64,000 nucleotides of DNA from Rhodobacter flavimaris (GTDB lineage: Bacteria > Pseudomonadota > Alphaproteobacteria > Rhodobacterales > Rhodobacteraceae), in NCBI RefSeq assembly GCF_021378075.1, contig NZ_JAJUOS010000002.1, positions 124,001 to 188,000 on the forward strand, given 5' to 3'. A model generated the notes under the pieces. The model worked only from the letters and a program-made list of their open reading frames with translations. It did not search any database and was not told where the DNA came from. Below, in pieces: positions 1 through 8,513 of the stretch. Numbering within the stretch: the stretch's first letter is position 1; every line of letters begins with the position of its first letter. A program made the position numbers and the translations under genes.

Positions 1-1
1 C

Positions 2-364
2 GCCCCCGCCGCGCCCGGCGCGATCCTTGACCAGGTGTCGCAAAGCACGCCCGAGGATATCGTCGTCGCGATCACCTACGAGCATTATTCGGCCGAGGTC
101 GTGCGCGCCTGCCAAATCGCCCGCGATTGCGGGGCGCGGGTGCTGGCGCTGACCGATGCGCAGACCTCGCCCATCGCGCTTGGCGCCTGGAAGGTGATCT
201 GCCTGCCGATGTCGGGGCCGCAGCTCATGCCCTCGCTTAACAGCGCCTTCCTGACGGTCGAGCTGATCCTGGCGGCGATGGCCGCGCGCAGCGAGGGCGC
301 GGCCGACCGGGTCGCGCGGTTCGAAGAGCGCATCGCCCGCTTCGGCGGCTATACCGCGCAATAG
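2..364 (+). CDS. MurR/RpiR-family regulator, C-terminal SIS domain (5' end outside window)
   Basis: The frame is already open at the left edge (first full codon at base 2) and ends with TAG at 362-364, so only the last 120 residues are present. They read as the C-terminal half of a SIS sugar-isomerase-type fold: a strand with VVAITYEHYS, then GARVLALTD followed by SPIA, the pattern seen in RpiR regulators where the SIS domain binds a phosphosugar or other effector. The N-terminal helix-turn-helix is outside the window. The gene converges on mgtE with a 4-base gap. Its target cannot be told from this fragment; the large minus-strand operon to its right is one possibility. An alternative is a stand-alone SIS protein. 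Confidence 0.75.
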   Translation, partial: APAAPGAILDQVSQSTPEDIVVAITYEHYSAEVVRACQIARDCGARVLALTDAQTSPIALGAWKVICLPMSGPQLMPSLNSAFLTVELILAAMAARSEGAADRVARFEERIARFGGYTAQ

Positions 365-368
365 TGGC

Positions 369-1775
369 TTAGATCAGGTAGGGCATCAGCAGGCTGGCGA
401 GGCTGAGCACCAGGAAGAAGCCCGCCATATCGGTGATCGTGGTCAGAAGCGGCCCGGAGGCCGCCGCCGGGCCTTGCCCCAGCCGCTTAAGCAGAAGTGG
501 CACCACCCCCCCGATGGACACCGCCAGCACGGTATTGAGCGCAAGCGCCGCCCCGATCACCGCGCCAAGCCAGACGTTGCCCTTCCAGAACCAGGCGACA
601 AGGCCTATCAGCACCCCCAAAGCCAGACCGTTGATCACGCCGACCGACAGCTCTTTGAGCCAGACGCGCATCGCGTCCTTGGGCTGCACCACCCCGAGCG
701 AAAGCTCTCGCATGGTTACGCCCACCGCCTGATTGCCCGAACAGCCCGACATATCCGACACCATCGGCAGGAAGACCGCGATGGCGATGACCGCGGCCAA
801 GGTCTCCTCATAGGCCGAGATCACCGAGGCCGCGATGACGTTCAGCACGATATTGGCCGTCAGCCACATTAGTCGCCGGCGCGAGCGCAGCCAGGTCGGC
901 ATCGAGCGCAGCTCGTCCCCAACGACGCCCTGAAGCCGCAGCGTCTCGCTTTCCGCACGCTCAAGCGCGGCCGCGTCGATGGCCGCTCTGGACACAACGC
1001 CAACCAGACGCCCGTCGGCCTCGACCACCGGCAGGCCAAGGAAGCTGTGGCGATCGAACAGGTCCTGCAAGTCGTCCAGTGTCGTATCCACCGTCACCAC
1101 GATGGGCTCGATCATGATCGCGCCAAGCTTGGCCGAGCGTTTCGCCACCAGAAGCCCGCGCAGCGAGACGACCCCTACGGGGCGGCCTTCGGTGTCGATC
1201 ACATAGGGGTGCTGGCCGCGATACCGCTCAAAGTCCTGTTCCTCGTCGACAAAACTGCGCAGCACCGCGCCCACTGTCGCAGTGACCGGGAACTTGAACG
1301 CCTCGGCCACCATCAACCCACCTGCGGTATCGTCCTCATAAGCGACCAGACGGCGCACATCGGCGGCGTCCTCGGGTTCAAGCTCGGCCAGGATCGCCTC
1401 GGCATCCTCGCTGTCGAGATCGCCGATGAGGTCGGCCTGAAGGTCGCTGTCGAGCACGTCGATGATCTCGGCGGCGCGGTCCCATTCGAGGCGTTCGACC
1501 AGCTCGGTCGCTGCGGCATGGGGCGCCTCTTCGACCAGCGCGGCGGCCAGTTCGGTGGGCACAAGTTCAAGCACCCGGTCGCGGTCATCGGCAGACAGCG
1601 CCAGAAGCTGGCGCAGCGCCGCCGAAAGCGGCAGGGGCTCCAGCAAGGCCTGCAACTGCTCGGCGTCGCGCGCGTCCACGGCGGCCTTCACCCGCTCGCG
1701 CAGGGTCGGCGTGGCGGGTGCGTCATTCTCGGGCGTAGGCTCGGGACGCTCCAGCAGTTCGGTGTCTTCGGTCAT
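369..1775 (-). CDS. mgtE: MgtE-type magnesium transporter
   Basis: The 468-residue product has the MgtE layout: an acidic helical N domain (about 25-140), two CBS domains (about 150-275) that sense Mg2+ in this family, and a C-terminal block of about five membrane helices (about 300-468) containing the family's GNQA element (SGNQAVGV). The ATG at 1775 is preferred over an upstream start because it overlaps the end of the preceding C45 gene by four bases (ATGA), suggesting coupled translation. It is the last gene of the operon that starts near 12.35 kb. A Mg2+ channel here may supply the Mg-ATP-dependent ligase encoded two genes upstream, but that link is inference. Confidence 0.9.
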   Translation of the reverse strand: MTEDTELLERPEPTPENDAPATPTLRERVKAAVDARDAEQLQALLEPLPLSAALRQLLALSADDRDRVLELVPTELAAALVEEAPHAAATELVERLEWDRAAEIIDVLDSDLQADLIGDLDSEDAEAILAELEPEDAADVRRLVAYEDDTAGGLMVAEAFKFPVTATVGAVLRSFVDEEQDFERYRGQHPYVIDTEGRPVGVVSLRGLLVAKRSAKLGAIMIEPIVVTVDTTLDDLQDLFDRHSFLGLPVVEADGRLVGVVSRAAIDAAALERAESETLRLQGVVGDELRSMPTWLRSRRRLMWLTANIVLNVIAASVISAYEETLAAVIAIAVFLPMVSDMSGCSGNQAVGVTMRELSLGVVQPKDAMRVWLKELSVGVINGLALGVLIGLVAWFWKGNVWLGAVIGAALALNTVLAVSIGGVVPLLLKRLGQGPAAASGPLLTTITDMAGFFLVLSLASLLMPYLI

Positions 1776-2770
1776 TGCTCCCTTTCCGCGACCGCCCGTG
1801 GGTCGGGGGTCATGATCAGATGCGAGGCTTCGTGAAACTCGTGTAGATCGAGCGGCCAGCACCCGCGCGGCCAGCGCAGTTCCATCTCGCCTTTGCGCGG
1901 CCGGTAAACCGCCGTGTAAAGCGTGCCGAAGCCCCGGTCATAAGCGGTCGAATAAAGCGGCGGGCGCAGGAAGGCCGAGATGAACTTCTCCTCGGGCTCG
2001 ACATGCAGCGTCAGGCGTTGCAGCAGGAAACGCTCGCGCTCGACCGAGGCGGTCATGCGGGCGTGGGCATCCCATTCGACGCGCTCCTGATGGTTCGTGG
2101 CGACCGCTGCATGGGTCATGATCGCGGGCCGGTCGGGCGACAGGAATGCCGTCAGGTAGTTGCGGCGCCGGTCCAGCACGGTGACGTTGTAGCTCATATG
2201 CGAGGGGATGCGTGCCAGCGCCTGCCCCGCTTCTTCGGCGGTTGTGCAGGTTTGCAGCACATAGCGCAGGATGATCGGCACGCCGAAGCCATCGCCGACC
2301 ACGCGCCGCCCCCCGAAGGTCAGCGAGACCGCAAGCCCCGCATCGTTCATGCCATCGACAAGCCCCCAAAGCCCGTCCGTGGTGCCCATGACCTTGCGGC
2401 CCTGCCAGCCGGTGTGCAGCACGATGCGTTCGAACGCGCGCGGGTCATAATCGTAATTGCGCACCAGCACGGGTTCCTTGCCCGGCCAGATCGCCTGACT
2501 GCACCCCGACAGATAGGGCGGCGGGCGATAGAAGCTGAGAAACCGCGCCGCCAGATCGCCGCCCCCCGCAAGGGCGCAGAGCTGCTCGTAGATCGGCAAG
2601 ATCTCGGGCATGTGCCGCTCGAGCGCGCGCAGGCATTCAAGGTAGGTCGGCCGCGCATCCTCGCCCTCGCGCAGCCACCAGGCCTTGTAGGCGGGCCAAA
2701 GCTCAGCGAAAAGCCCGGCCCATTTCGGGCCAGGCTCCGCCTCGCTTATGGCGCGCCACCAAAGCTCCAT
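1772..2770 (-). CDS. C45 / acyl-CoA:6-aminopenicillanate acyltransferase-fold hydrolase
   Basis: The 332-residue product resembles the C45 (AAT) family of Ntn-fold enzymes, which cleave or transfer amide-linked acyl groups and usually mature by self-cleavage before a nucleophilic Cys. The candidate nucleophile is Cys90 in YLSGCSQAIW, followed by the family's LVRNYDYDP strand, then LWGLVDGMNDAGLAVSL and SYNVTVLD. No signal peptide is evident, so it is probably cytoplasmic. Its ATG overlaps the ligase stop as TGATG at 2772-2768, and its stop overlaps the mgtE start. The substrate is unknown; being coupled to an ATP-grasp ligase suggests it acts on the amide that enzyme makes, either as hydrolase or as acyltransferase. 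Confidence 0.72.
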   Translation of the reverse strand: MELWWRAISEAEPGPKWAGLFAELWPAYKAWWLREGEDARPTYLECLRALERHMPEILPIYEQLCALAGGGDLAARFLSFYRPPPYLSGCSQAIWPGKEPVLVRNYDYDPRAFERIVLHTGWQGRKVMGTTDGLWGLVDGMNDAGLAVSLTFGGRRVVGDGFGVPIILRYVLQTCTTAEEAGQALARIPSHMSYNVTVLDRRRNYLTAFLSPDRPAIMTHAAVATNHQERVEWDAHARMTASVERERFLLQRLTLHVEPEEKFISAFLRPPLYSTAYDRGFGTLYTAVYRPRKGEMELRWPRGCWPLDLHEFHEASHLIMTPDPRAVAEREQ

Positions 2771-4230
2771 CAGAGGATCTTGAACGCCGGATCTGCCAGC
2801 GCCGGGCCAGCCTCGGCCATCGGCAGGGGCTGTGCGGCGAAGGCCGACTTGATGCCGTGGATCCACTTCTTGGCGCGCTCGTTCAGCTGGAAGCCGTTCG
2901 TCATCGAGCGCCCGCGCGTCACCAGAATACCCAGATCGGCGCCCTCGTAGCGGTAATCACCCGGCTTGAGGATGCGCAGGAAGAAGGCCTCGTTCTCGGA
3001 TTCGACCGCTCGGCGGTGATAGTCGAAGCGGTCAAAGACGACGCGACCATCCTCGAGCATCCGGTAGATCCCGGACTGCGGTGCGGCTGTGACGATATCG
3101 ACATTGTCCTCGGTATGCTTGATGACCATCTGGCTCCAACCGTCGATCATGTCGGGATCGGCCCAACGGGCGTTCAGCTCGTCCACATCCAGCTTGAACT
3201 TGGCCTTCGAGAATTCGAGCAGGTGGAACAGGAAGAGCGGCGCATCCGCATGGGCAAAGGCCGCGTGGTTCGTCATCGACGACGCGCCCGTGATGCGCGG
3301 ATTTAACTCGCCCAGCCAGATATCGCCGGTCTTCTTGTCGATCAGGAAATCGAGTTCGAAATAGCCCCGATACCCTTCCTTGCGCAGCTGTTCGCCGAAC
3401 TTGAAGGTCAGGTCGCGGGCTTTCTGGCGCACCTTGGGCGGGAAGGCGGTCGAGAAGATCTCGTTGCCGCACCAGCCGCCACGATAGGGCGTCAGCTCCT
3501 TGAAGCCGACCAGCTCGGTCATCAGCGGGCCGACGATGGTGCCCTGGCTGGTCGCGCAGCCCTCGATCGCTGAACCGCGGCAGTCGATGCGCTTCATGAT
3601 CTTGATCTCGCCCTCGCCGACGATTTCATGCTCGTGGCGGCGGAAATCGGCCTCGGACTTGATGAAGAAGGTCGTGTGGCCGCTGTCGCCATAGGCCGAT
3701 TGCAGCACGAGGTCATGGCCCAGACCCGCCTTGTCGCAGGTCTTCATCAGGTCGTCCCAGGATTTGACCTCGGCCAGCGTATTGGGCACCGAGGGCACCC
3801 CGGCCTTGTTGCCGACGCGCACGGTCTCGATCTTGTTGTCCATCTTGGTGCGCAGCTTCGCCTTGGGGAACCAGACCTCGGCCCCGAGTTCCTTGGCCAG
3901 TCGCTCAGTCTCTTCGTCGAACATCAGGAAGACGAACTTGGGCTTGCCGCCCCGCCGCTTCACGAGGTCGATGACCTCTTTATGCTGGAGCAGGTAGTTG
4001 TTGATCTCTTCGATCGACTGGAACTCGGCATGGGGCTGCTCGGACGGGCAGAACACGTTCGGATGCCGCCCGTCATAGCAGTCGATATAGCAGATATACT
4101 TGAAGTTCTTGCACCATTCGTCGATGCCCAGCAGGTTGAAGTTGGTCGCCGAGATGAAATAGATCGGGTCTTCGTTCCTGTGGAAGTAGCGGCGGATTTC
4201 GGAAATGTTCTTCAGATCTGACTTGCTCAT
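2770..4230 (-). CDS. ATP-grasp ligase (biotin-carboxylase-like fold)
   Basis: The 486-residue protein contains an ATP-grasp core: a nucleotide-binding segment around DLVLQSAYGDSGHTTFF (about residue 175) and the metal-binding run GYFELDFLIDKK followed by LGELNPRITGAS (about 290-320), which supplies the Glu and Asn that hold Mg2+. ATP-grasp enzymes activate a carboxylate as acyl phosphate and join it to an amine, thiol or bicarbonate. The usual biotin carboxylase regions and any biotin-carrier partner are absent, so an amide ligase is more likely than a carboxylase. It starts 13 bases after the decarboxylase stop and is coupled to the C45 gene. The specific substrate cannot be inferred. Confidence 0.78.
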   Translation of the reverse strand: MSKSDLKNISEIRRYFHRNEDPIYFISATNFNLLGIDEWCKNFKYICYIDCYDGRHPNVFCPSEQPHAEFQSIEEINNYLLQHKEVIDLVKRRGGKPKFVFLMFDEETERLAKELGAEVWFPKAKLRTKMDNKIETVRVGNKAGVPSVPNTLAEVKSWDDLMKTCDKAGLGHDLVLQSAYGDSGHTTFFIKSEADFRRHEHEIVGEGEIKIMKRIDCRGSAIEGCATSQGTIVGPLMTELVGFKELTPYRGGWCGNEIFSTAFPPKVRQKARDLTFKFGEQLRKEGYRGYFELDFLIDKKTGDIWLGELNPRITGASSMTNHAAFAHADAPLFLFHLLEFSKAKFKLDVDELNARWADPDMIDGWSQMVIKHTEDNVDIVTAAPQSGIYRMLEDGRVVFDRFDYHRRAVESENEAFFLRILKPGDYRYEGADLGILVTRGRSMTNGFQLNERAKKWIHGIKSAFAAQPLPMAEAGPALADPAFKIL

Positions 4231-4243
4231 GTGACTTCCCCCT

Positions 4244-6976
4244 TCATTCCGCCGCTGTGGCGAGTGTTTTAAGCTGATTTGCGAGTGCTGCGTCGGTAAA
4301 GACCCTCAGGCCCAGATCGGCACGGTAGCCGTGGATTTCGTTGACGTCCAAGGCCCGCATGAAGGCCAGGATTTCCCGGCTGACGACCTGCCCGGGCACC
4401 AGGATCGGGAACCCCGGCGGATAGGGGATGATGAACGAGGCCGAGACCACCTCGCGCCCCTTGTCCATCTCGGCTTCGATCCCGCCTTGCAGGTCGAGAT
4501 AGTCGCAATTGTTCTCGTCATAGGCCAGGAAGAAGGGCGTGCGGATGTCGCCCTCGCCAGTGTCGGGATCGGCGCAGAATGCCTCATGGAAATGCGAGAA
4601 ATCGGGCAGTGGCGGCAGATCCTGCATCAGGTTCTTCACCCGCCGCTCGAAGGCCAGACGTTCCATCTTCGAGGCATCATCGAGCCGGTCGTCCAGTTCC
4701 TTGGCGATCTCGACCAGCACCTCGATCAGATAGGCAACCGAAGAGCGCGTGGTGCCGATATTCGTCATGAACAGCACCGTGTTGCGCGAGGTCTTGTTGA
4801 TCTGGATACCGTATTTGTCCATCAGCACCTGGGTCTTGAACGTGTCGCCATCCCAGCCGGTGCCGCCCACGGCGAGCGTCACGCGCGTTGCGTCCAGAAC
4901 GAATTCGTCCTTCTCCCAGCAATTCCAGATATCGGTCCAGCCCTGCTCGGGGTCGTAGTAACTCTCGACCCCGCTTTCGCGATGCTCTTCGGGGATCATG
5001 TCGCCCGCGGTCAGCACCTTGAAATACTTCTGCAACAGAGGATGGGTCGAGATCGCGCGGCGCATCGCCATGGCGGCCTCGACCTGGCGCTGGACGAACT
5101 CGAAGCCCTCCAGCTCGACCTGCCGCCGCCCGACATCGAGCGAGGCGATGATCTGGTAGTTCGGGCTGGTCGAGGTATGGGTCATGTAGGCTTCCTGGAA
5201 CGAGGCCTCGACCTCACCCTTGAAGTCCTGATCGTTGACATGGATCATCGAGCCCTGCCGCAGCGAGGTCAGCGTCTTATGCGTCGATTGCGTCGTGTAA
5301 ACGCGCACCCGCGCATTCGGCGGTGGGATCAGGCGGGTCTTGAGCAGCGTCGCCTCATCCGCATCCTTCAGCTTCTCGACCTGCTTGGCATGGGCCTTGG
5401 CGTGCTCGGGCGAGCGTAGCCGCTCCCGCAGGTTGTTGGCGGCATTCATCCCGGTGCGCTGCCGGTAGGTCGGGCCAAAGCGGGCGAAGGCAAACCAGGC
5501 CTCATCCCACAGGAAGATCAGGTCGGGCTTGATGGCAAGGCATTCCTCCATCACCCGCTCGACGTTGTAGACCAGCCCGTCAAAGGTGCAGTTCGTCAGC
5601 AAGAGCATCCGCACGCGGTCCAGCTTGCCCGCGGCCTTGAGCTTGAGCAGGTGGTGCTTGATTTCCTTCAGCGGCACCGCGCCATACATCGAGTATTCAT
5701 TGAGCGGATAGCTGTCGAGGTAGCGCACATTCGCGCCCGCCAGAACCATGCCGTAGTGATGCGACTTGTGGCAGTCGCGGTCCACCAGCACGATATCGCC
5801 CGGTCGCACCAGCGCCTGCACCACGATCTTGTTGCAGGTCGAGGTGCCGTTCGTCGCAAAGAAGGTCTGCTTGGCGCCAAAGGCCCGCGCGGCCAGTTCC
5901 TGTGCCTCCTTAATCGGCCCGTGCGGCTCGAGCAGGCTATCGAGGCCGCCCGAGGTCGCCGATGTCTCCGCCAGGAAGATATTCGGGCCGTAGAACGCGC
6001 CCATATCCTGAATCCAGTGGCTGCGCGTGATCGACTTGCCACGACTGATCGGCATGGCATGGAAAACGCCGGTGGGCTGCTTGGAATATTCCTTGAGCGC
6101 GGTGAAGAACGGCGTCTTGAACCGTGCCTGCACCCCGCGCAGGATGTTCAGGTGCAACTCCATGAAGTCTTCCTGATTGTAGAAGACCCGCCGACAGATC
6201 CCCAGATCGAGCCCCGCGATATCCTCGACAGAGCGATCGGTGACGAGATAGGCGTCGAGTTCGGGCCGCACCTTGGCGATCAGGCGGCACAGTTCAGGAC
6301 CATAATCCTCGGGCGGGATCTCCTCGATCTCCTCCACGCCTCCCGCGCGATTGAGGTATCGCGTCAGGATCGCCAGTTCGACGTCAGACTCGAGCCGCAG
6401 CCCCGGACGAACGATGATCGCCTGGATGTTGTGATTGAACAGAACGCCGATCAACGCGTCCTGCAGGCTGGGGACGACGACCGGCTCGTAGGTGAAGGCA
6501 TCCTCGCTGCGGCGCATCGAGAGCATGTTGGATTTCAGCCAGCGTTCCTGATGCTCGTTCACGTCATCGACGATCAGCACTTCGAAATAGGGCTTCGACA
6601 GCGCCCGCGCCTCGGGGGGCAGCAGGGCATCCTCTTCCTGATCCTCATCAAGAATACCCTGCTCCAGCGGGATCTTGCGGCGGCGGTAGGCTCCGGTGGT
6701 CAAGGCGCGGTTGACGCGCATCACCGAATAGGCGGCTTCGGAGACATGCCCCGCCTCAAACTGGCGGCGCATGTGCTCGAATGCCGTCATGCCGGGAAAG
6801 GCCCAATAGCGTTCGACGATCGCCAGAGAGCCGAACAGTTTCTGCGCCTCGGCATGGGCCGCTTTCGCACGTCGCCCTTCGGGTTCGCGCACCAGATGAT
6901 CGAGTTTCTCGCGCAGGGCGCTCCAGCGGTCTGCGCGCAACTGCACCGCAGAGTAGTAGTCGCTCATCGATTGCAT
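4244..6976 (-). CDS. PLP-dependent Orn/Lys/Arg decarboxylase with N-terminal wing domain
   Basis: The 910-residue product belongs to the fold-type I Orn/Lys/Arg decarboxylases. A response-regulator-like wing domain (FEVLIVDDVNEHQ, about 130-250) precedes the PLP domain. PLP contacts include FFATNGTSTCNK and VDRDCHKSHHYG, and the Schiff-base lysine lies in STHKTLTSLRQGSMIHV; the C-terminal domain has IPYPPGFPILVPGQ. Family enzymes in E. coli are about 710-755 residues; the excess here is mostly an N-terminal helical extension. Start ATG 6976 was chosen because GGGAGG lies just upstream. It probably makes a polyamine (agmatine, cadaverine or putrescine); which amino acid it uses is not decidable from sequence alone. 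Confidence 0.87.
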   Translation of the reverse strand: MQSMSDYYSAVQLRADRWSALREKLDHLVREPEGRRAKAAHAEAQKLFGSLAIVERYWAFPGMTAFEHMRRQFEAGHVSEAAYSVMRVNRALTTGAYRRRKIPLEQGILDEDQEEDALLPPEARALSKPYFEVLIVDDVNEHQERWLKSNMLSMRRSEDAFTYEPVVVPSLQDALIGVLFNHNIQAIIVRPGLRLESDVELAILTRYLNRAGGVEEIEEIPPEDYGPELCRLIAKVRPELDAYLVTDRSVEDIAGLDLGICRRVFYNQEDFMELHLNILRGVQARFKTPFFTALKEYSKQPTGVFHAMPISRGKSITRSHWIQDMGAFYGPNIFLAETSATSGGLDSLLEPHGPIKEAQELAARAFGAKQTFFATNGTSTCNKIVVQALVRPGDIVLVDRDCHKSHHYGMVLAGANVRYLDSYPLNEYSMYGAVPLKEIKHHLLKLKAAGKLDRVRMLLLTNCTFDGLVYNVERVMEECLAIKPDLIFLWDEAWFAFARFGPTYRQRTGMNAANNLRERLRSPEHAKAHAKQVEKLKDADEATLLKTRLIPPPNARVRVYTTQSTHKTLTSLRQGSMIHVNDQDFKGEVEASFQEAYMTHTSTSPNYQIIASLDVGRRQVELEGFEFVQRQVEAAMAMRRAISTHPLLQKYFKVLTAGDMIPEEHRESGVESYYDPEQGWTDIWNCWEKDEFVLDATRVTLAVGGTGWDGDTFKTQVLMDKYGIQINKTSRNTVLFMTNIGTTRSSVAYLIEVLVEIAKELDDRLDDASKMERLAFERRVKNLMQDLPPLPDFSHFHEAFCADPDTGEGDIRTPFFLAYDENNCDYLDLQGGIEAEMDKGREVVSASFIIPYPPGFPILVPGQVVSREILAFMRALDVNEIHGYRADLGLRVFTDAALANQLKTLATAAE

Positions 6977-7040
6977 CGGTCCGTCCTCCCTGAGGCCAGC
7001 CAACCAACGACGAGCGTCTTACGCTTTTCGATCGGTCAGA

Positions 7041-8018
7041 TCAGCCTGTTGTGTTCGTGCCCGCCAGCGGTGGCGTGCCGTCGTCGTCGCGGAACGGCGG
7101 GCCCATCGCCAGATGCTGCCCCCCCGTCACCGAGGTATCCCGCAAATTCATCCCCGAGCGCGATCCCTGCCGGGGCATCTCCAGCGCGCCGAGGCTGTTC
7201 AGATAAGCGTCGGTCCCGCTCATCCGGTCGTAGACCGGGAAATCGACCGAGCGGTCGCGGAAGCTTTTCAGCACCTGCCCCAGCCCCTTGATGCCGGTTT
7301 CGCGCTGGCGCCGGACGAGATCGAGGTCGACCTCGATCGGGAACATGTCCTCTTGCCCGGCAGACTGGTGCAGCACCGTGGCCGAGGGATCGACCACGCA
7401 GGACCGCCCGTTGCCGCCTGCCCCAAGCCCGTTCACATCGAAAACGTAGCACTGGAACTGCGCCGCGGTGGCCCGCGCGATGGCCAGCTCGGCGTCGCGG
7501 TCGGTCGTGCCGGTAAGCACCGGGTGCAGCAGCACCTCGACCCCCTGCGCGGTCAGCTGGCGCGTGGTTTCCGGGAACCAGATGTCATAGCAGATCGACA
7601 GGCCGAACCGCCCCACCCCCGGCACGTCAAAGACGCAGAATTCGGTCCCGGCCTCGACCTCGGTTTCATAGGGCCGGAACGGGAACATCTTGCGGTAGCT
7701 GGCCACGATCTCGCCCGCCGGGTTGATCACCGCCGAGGAATTGTAGATCTTGCCGTCCTCGGCGCGTTCGAACATCGAGCCGGGGATCAGCCAGATATTG
7801 TGCTTGCGCGCGGCCTCCTGGAATTGGCGCAGGCTGTCGTTATGGAAGGGCTGCGCGAATTTCGGCAGCGGCCCGAAGGGGGAAAGCTCGGAGAACAGCA
7901 CCATCTGCGTCCAGGGGAACCGCGCCATCAGGATATCCAGCCGGTGCAGCATGCCATCCGTGTTGGGATGCAATGCGTTGACGTACATCTGCACACCGGC
8001 AATCGCGAAGGGAGTCAT
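7041..8018 (-). CDS. Carbon-nitrogen hydrolase (nitrilase superfamily)
   Basis: The 325-residue protein shows the Glu-Lys-Cys triad of the nitrilase superfamily: Glu44 in LFSELSPFG, Lys110 in SYRKMFPFRPYE and Cys143 in LSICYDIWFPE. Members hydrolyse linear amides or carbamoyl groups; N-carbamoylputrescine amidase is a family relative that would fit a decarboxylase operon, but residues specific to it cannot be claimed here. ATG 8018 follows an AGGA-type site and removes a 20-residue stretch with no family resemblance. It lies 64 bases upstream of the decarboxylase and 53 bases downstream of the stress-protein gene, in the same direction. Confidence 0.85.
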   Translation of the reverse strand: MTPFAIAGVQMYVNALHPNTDGMLHRLDILMARFPWTQMVLFSELSPFGPLPKFAQPFHNDSLRQFQEAARKHNIWLIPGSMFERAEDGKIYNSSAVINPAGEIVASYRKMFPFRPYETEVEAGTEFCVFDVPGVGRFGLSICYDIWFPETTRQLTAQGVEVLLHPVLTGTTDRDAELAIARATAAQFQCYVFDVNGLGAGGNGRSCVVDPSATVLHQSAGQEDMFPIEVDLDLVRRQRETGIKGLGQVLKSFRDRSVDFPVYDRMSGTDAYLNSLGALEMPRQGSRSGMNLRDTSVTGGQHLAMGPPFRDDDGTPPLAGTNTTG

Positions 8019-8071
8019 CTCGGTTCCTGCTCTCACTTGTTCAGCCCCCCTTGATGGGACCGCCGCACTGC

Positions 8072-8503
8072 CTAGCACCGCACAACGTGAATGGAAACAG
8101 GCGAACGGCGCACCACGCGGTCGGCATTGGAGCCGACGAGGAACTCGCGCACGCGGTCTGGAGCATGGCTGGCCATGACCACCAGATCGGCGCCGGAACT
8201 GTCGATATATTCCAGGATCGCCTCATGCACGCGCCCTGCCCCGACATGGCTGATCGTCTTCACCTGCGCCGGAACCTGCGCGGCCACCAGGGCCTCAAGC
8301 TTGGCCTTGGCCTTGCCCAGAGCCTTTTCGAGATAGCTTGCCGGGAATTCGCTGGCGACCAGCGCCGAGCCAAAGTTCGGCACGACCGACAGGACATGCA
8401 GCGTCGCCCCCGGCACCTTGGCAAAGTCGATAGCCACCGGTAGCGCGTGCTTCCACGAGGCTTCGTGCTCAAGGTCGATCGTCAAGAGGATGGTCTTGTA
8501 CAT
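8072..8503 (-). CDS. Universal stress protein (UspA family), TRAP-associated
   Basis: This 143-residue single Usp domain begins MYKTILLTIDLEHEA and ends with the usual VGSNADRVVRRSPVSIHVVR. The ATP-binding signature of Usp proteins (Gly-2-Gly-9-Gly-Ser/Thr) is only partly kept: the final Gly-Ser is present, but the first two glycines are replaced in SHAPDRVREF, so nucleotide binding may be weak. It sits 10 bases after the TRAP permease gene. In Halomonas the TeaABC ectoine TRAP system carries a Usp protein (TeaD) that modulates transport, and this gene is in the equivalent position, so a regulator of the adjacent TRAP transporter is a reasonable inference. Confidence 0.88.
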   Translation of the reverse strand: MYKTILLTIDLEHEASWKHALPVAIDFAKVPGATLHVLSVVPNFGSALVASEFPASYLEKALGKAKAKLEALVAAQVPAQVKTISHVGAGRVHEAILEYIDSSGADLVVMASHAPDRVREFLVGSNADRVVRRSPVSIHVVRC

Positions 8504-8513
8504 GGCGCCCTCC

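Noticed and set aside
5651..7291. 546-codon plus-strand open frame opposite the decarboxylase
   Set aside because: Shadow of the PLP decarboxylase, with no domain and unusual composition.
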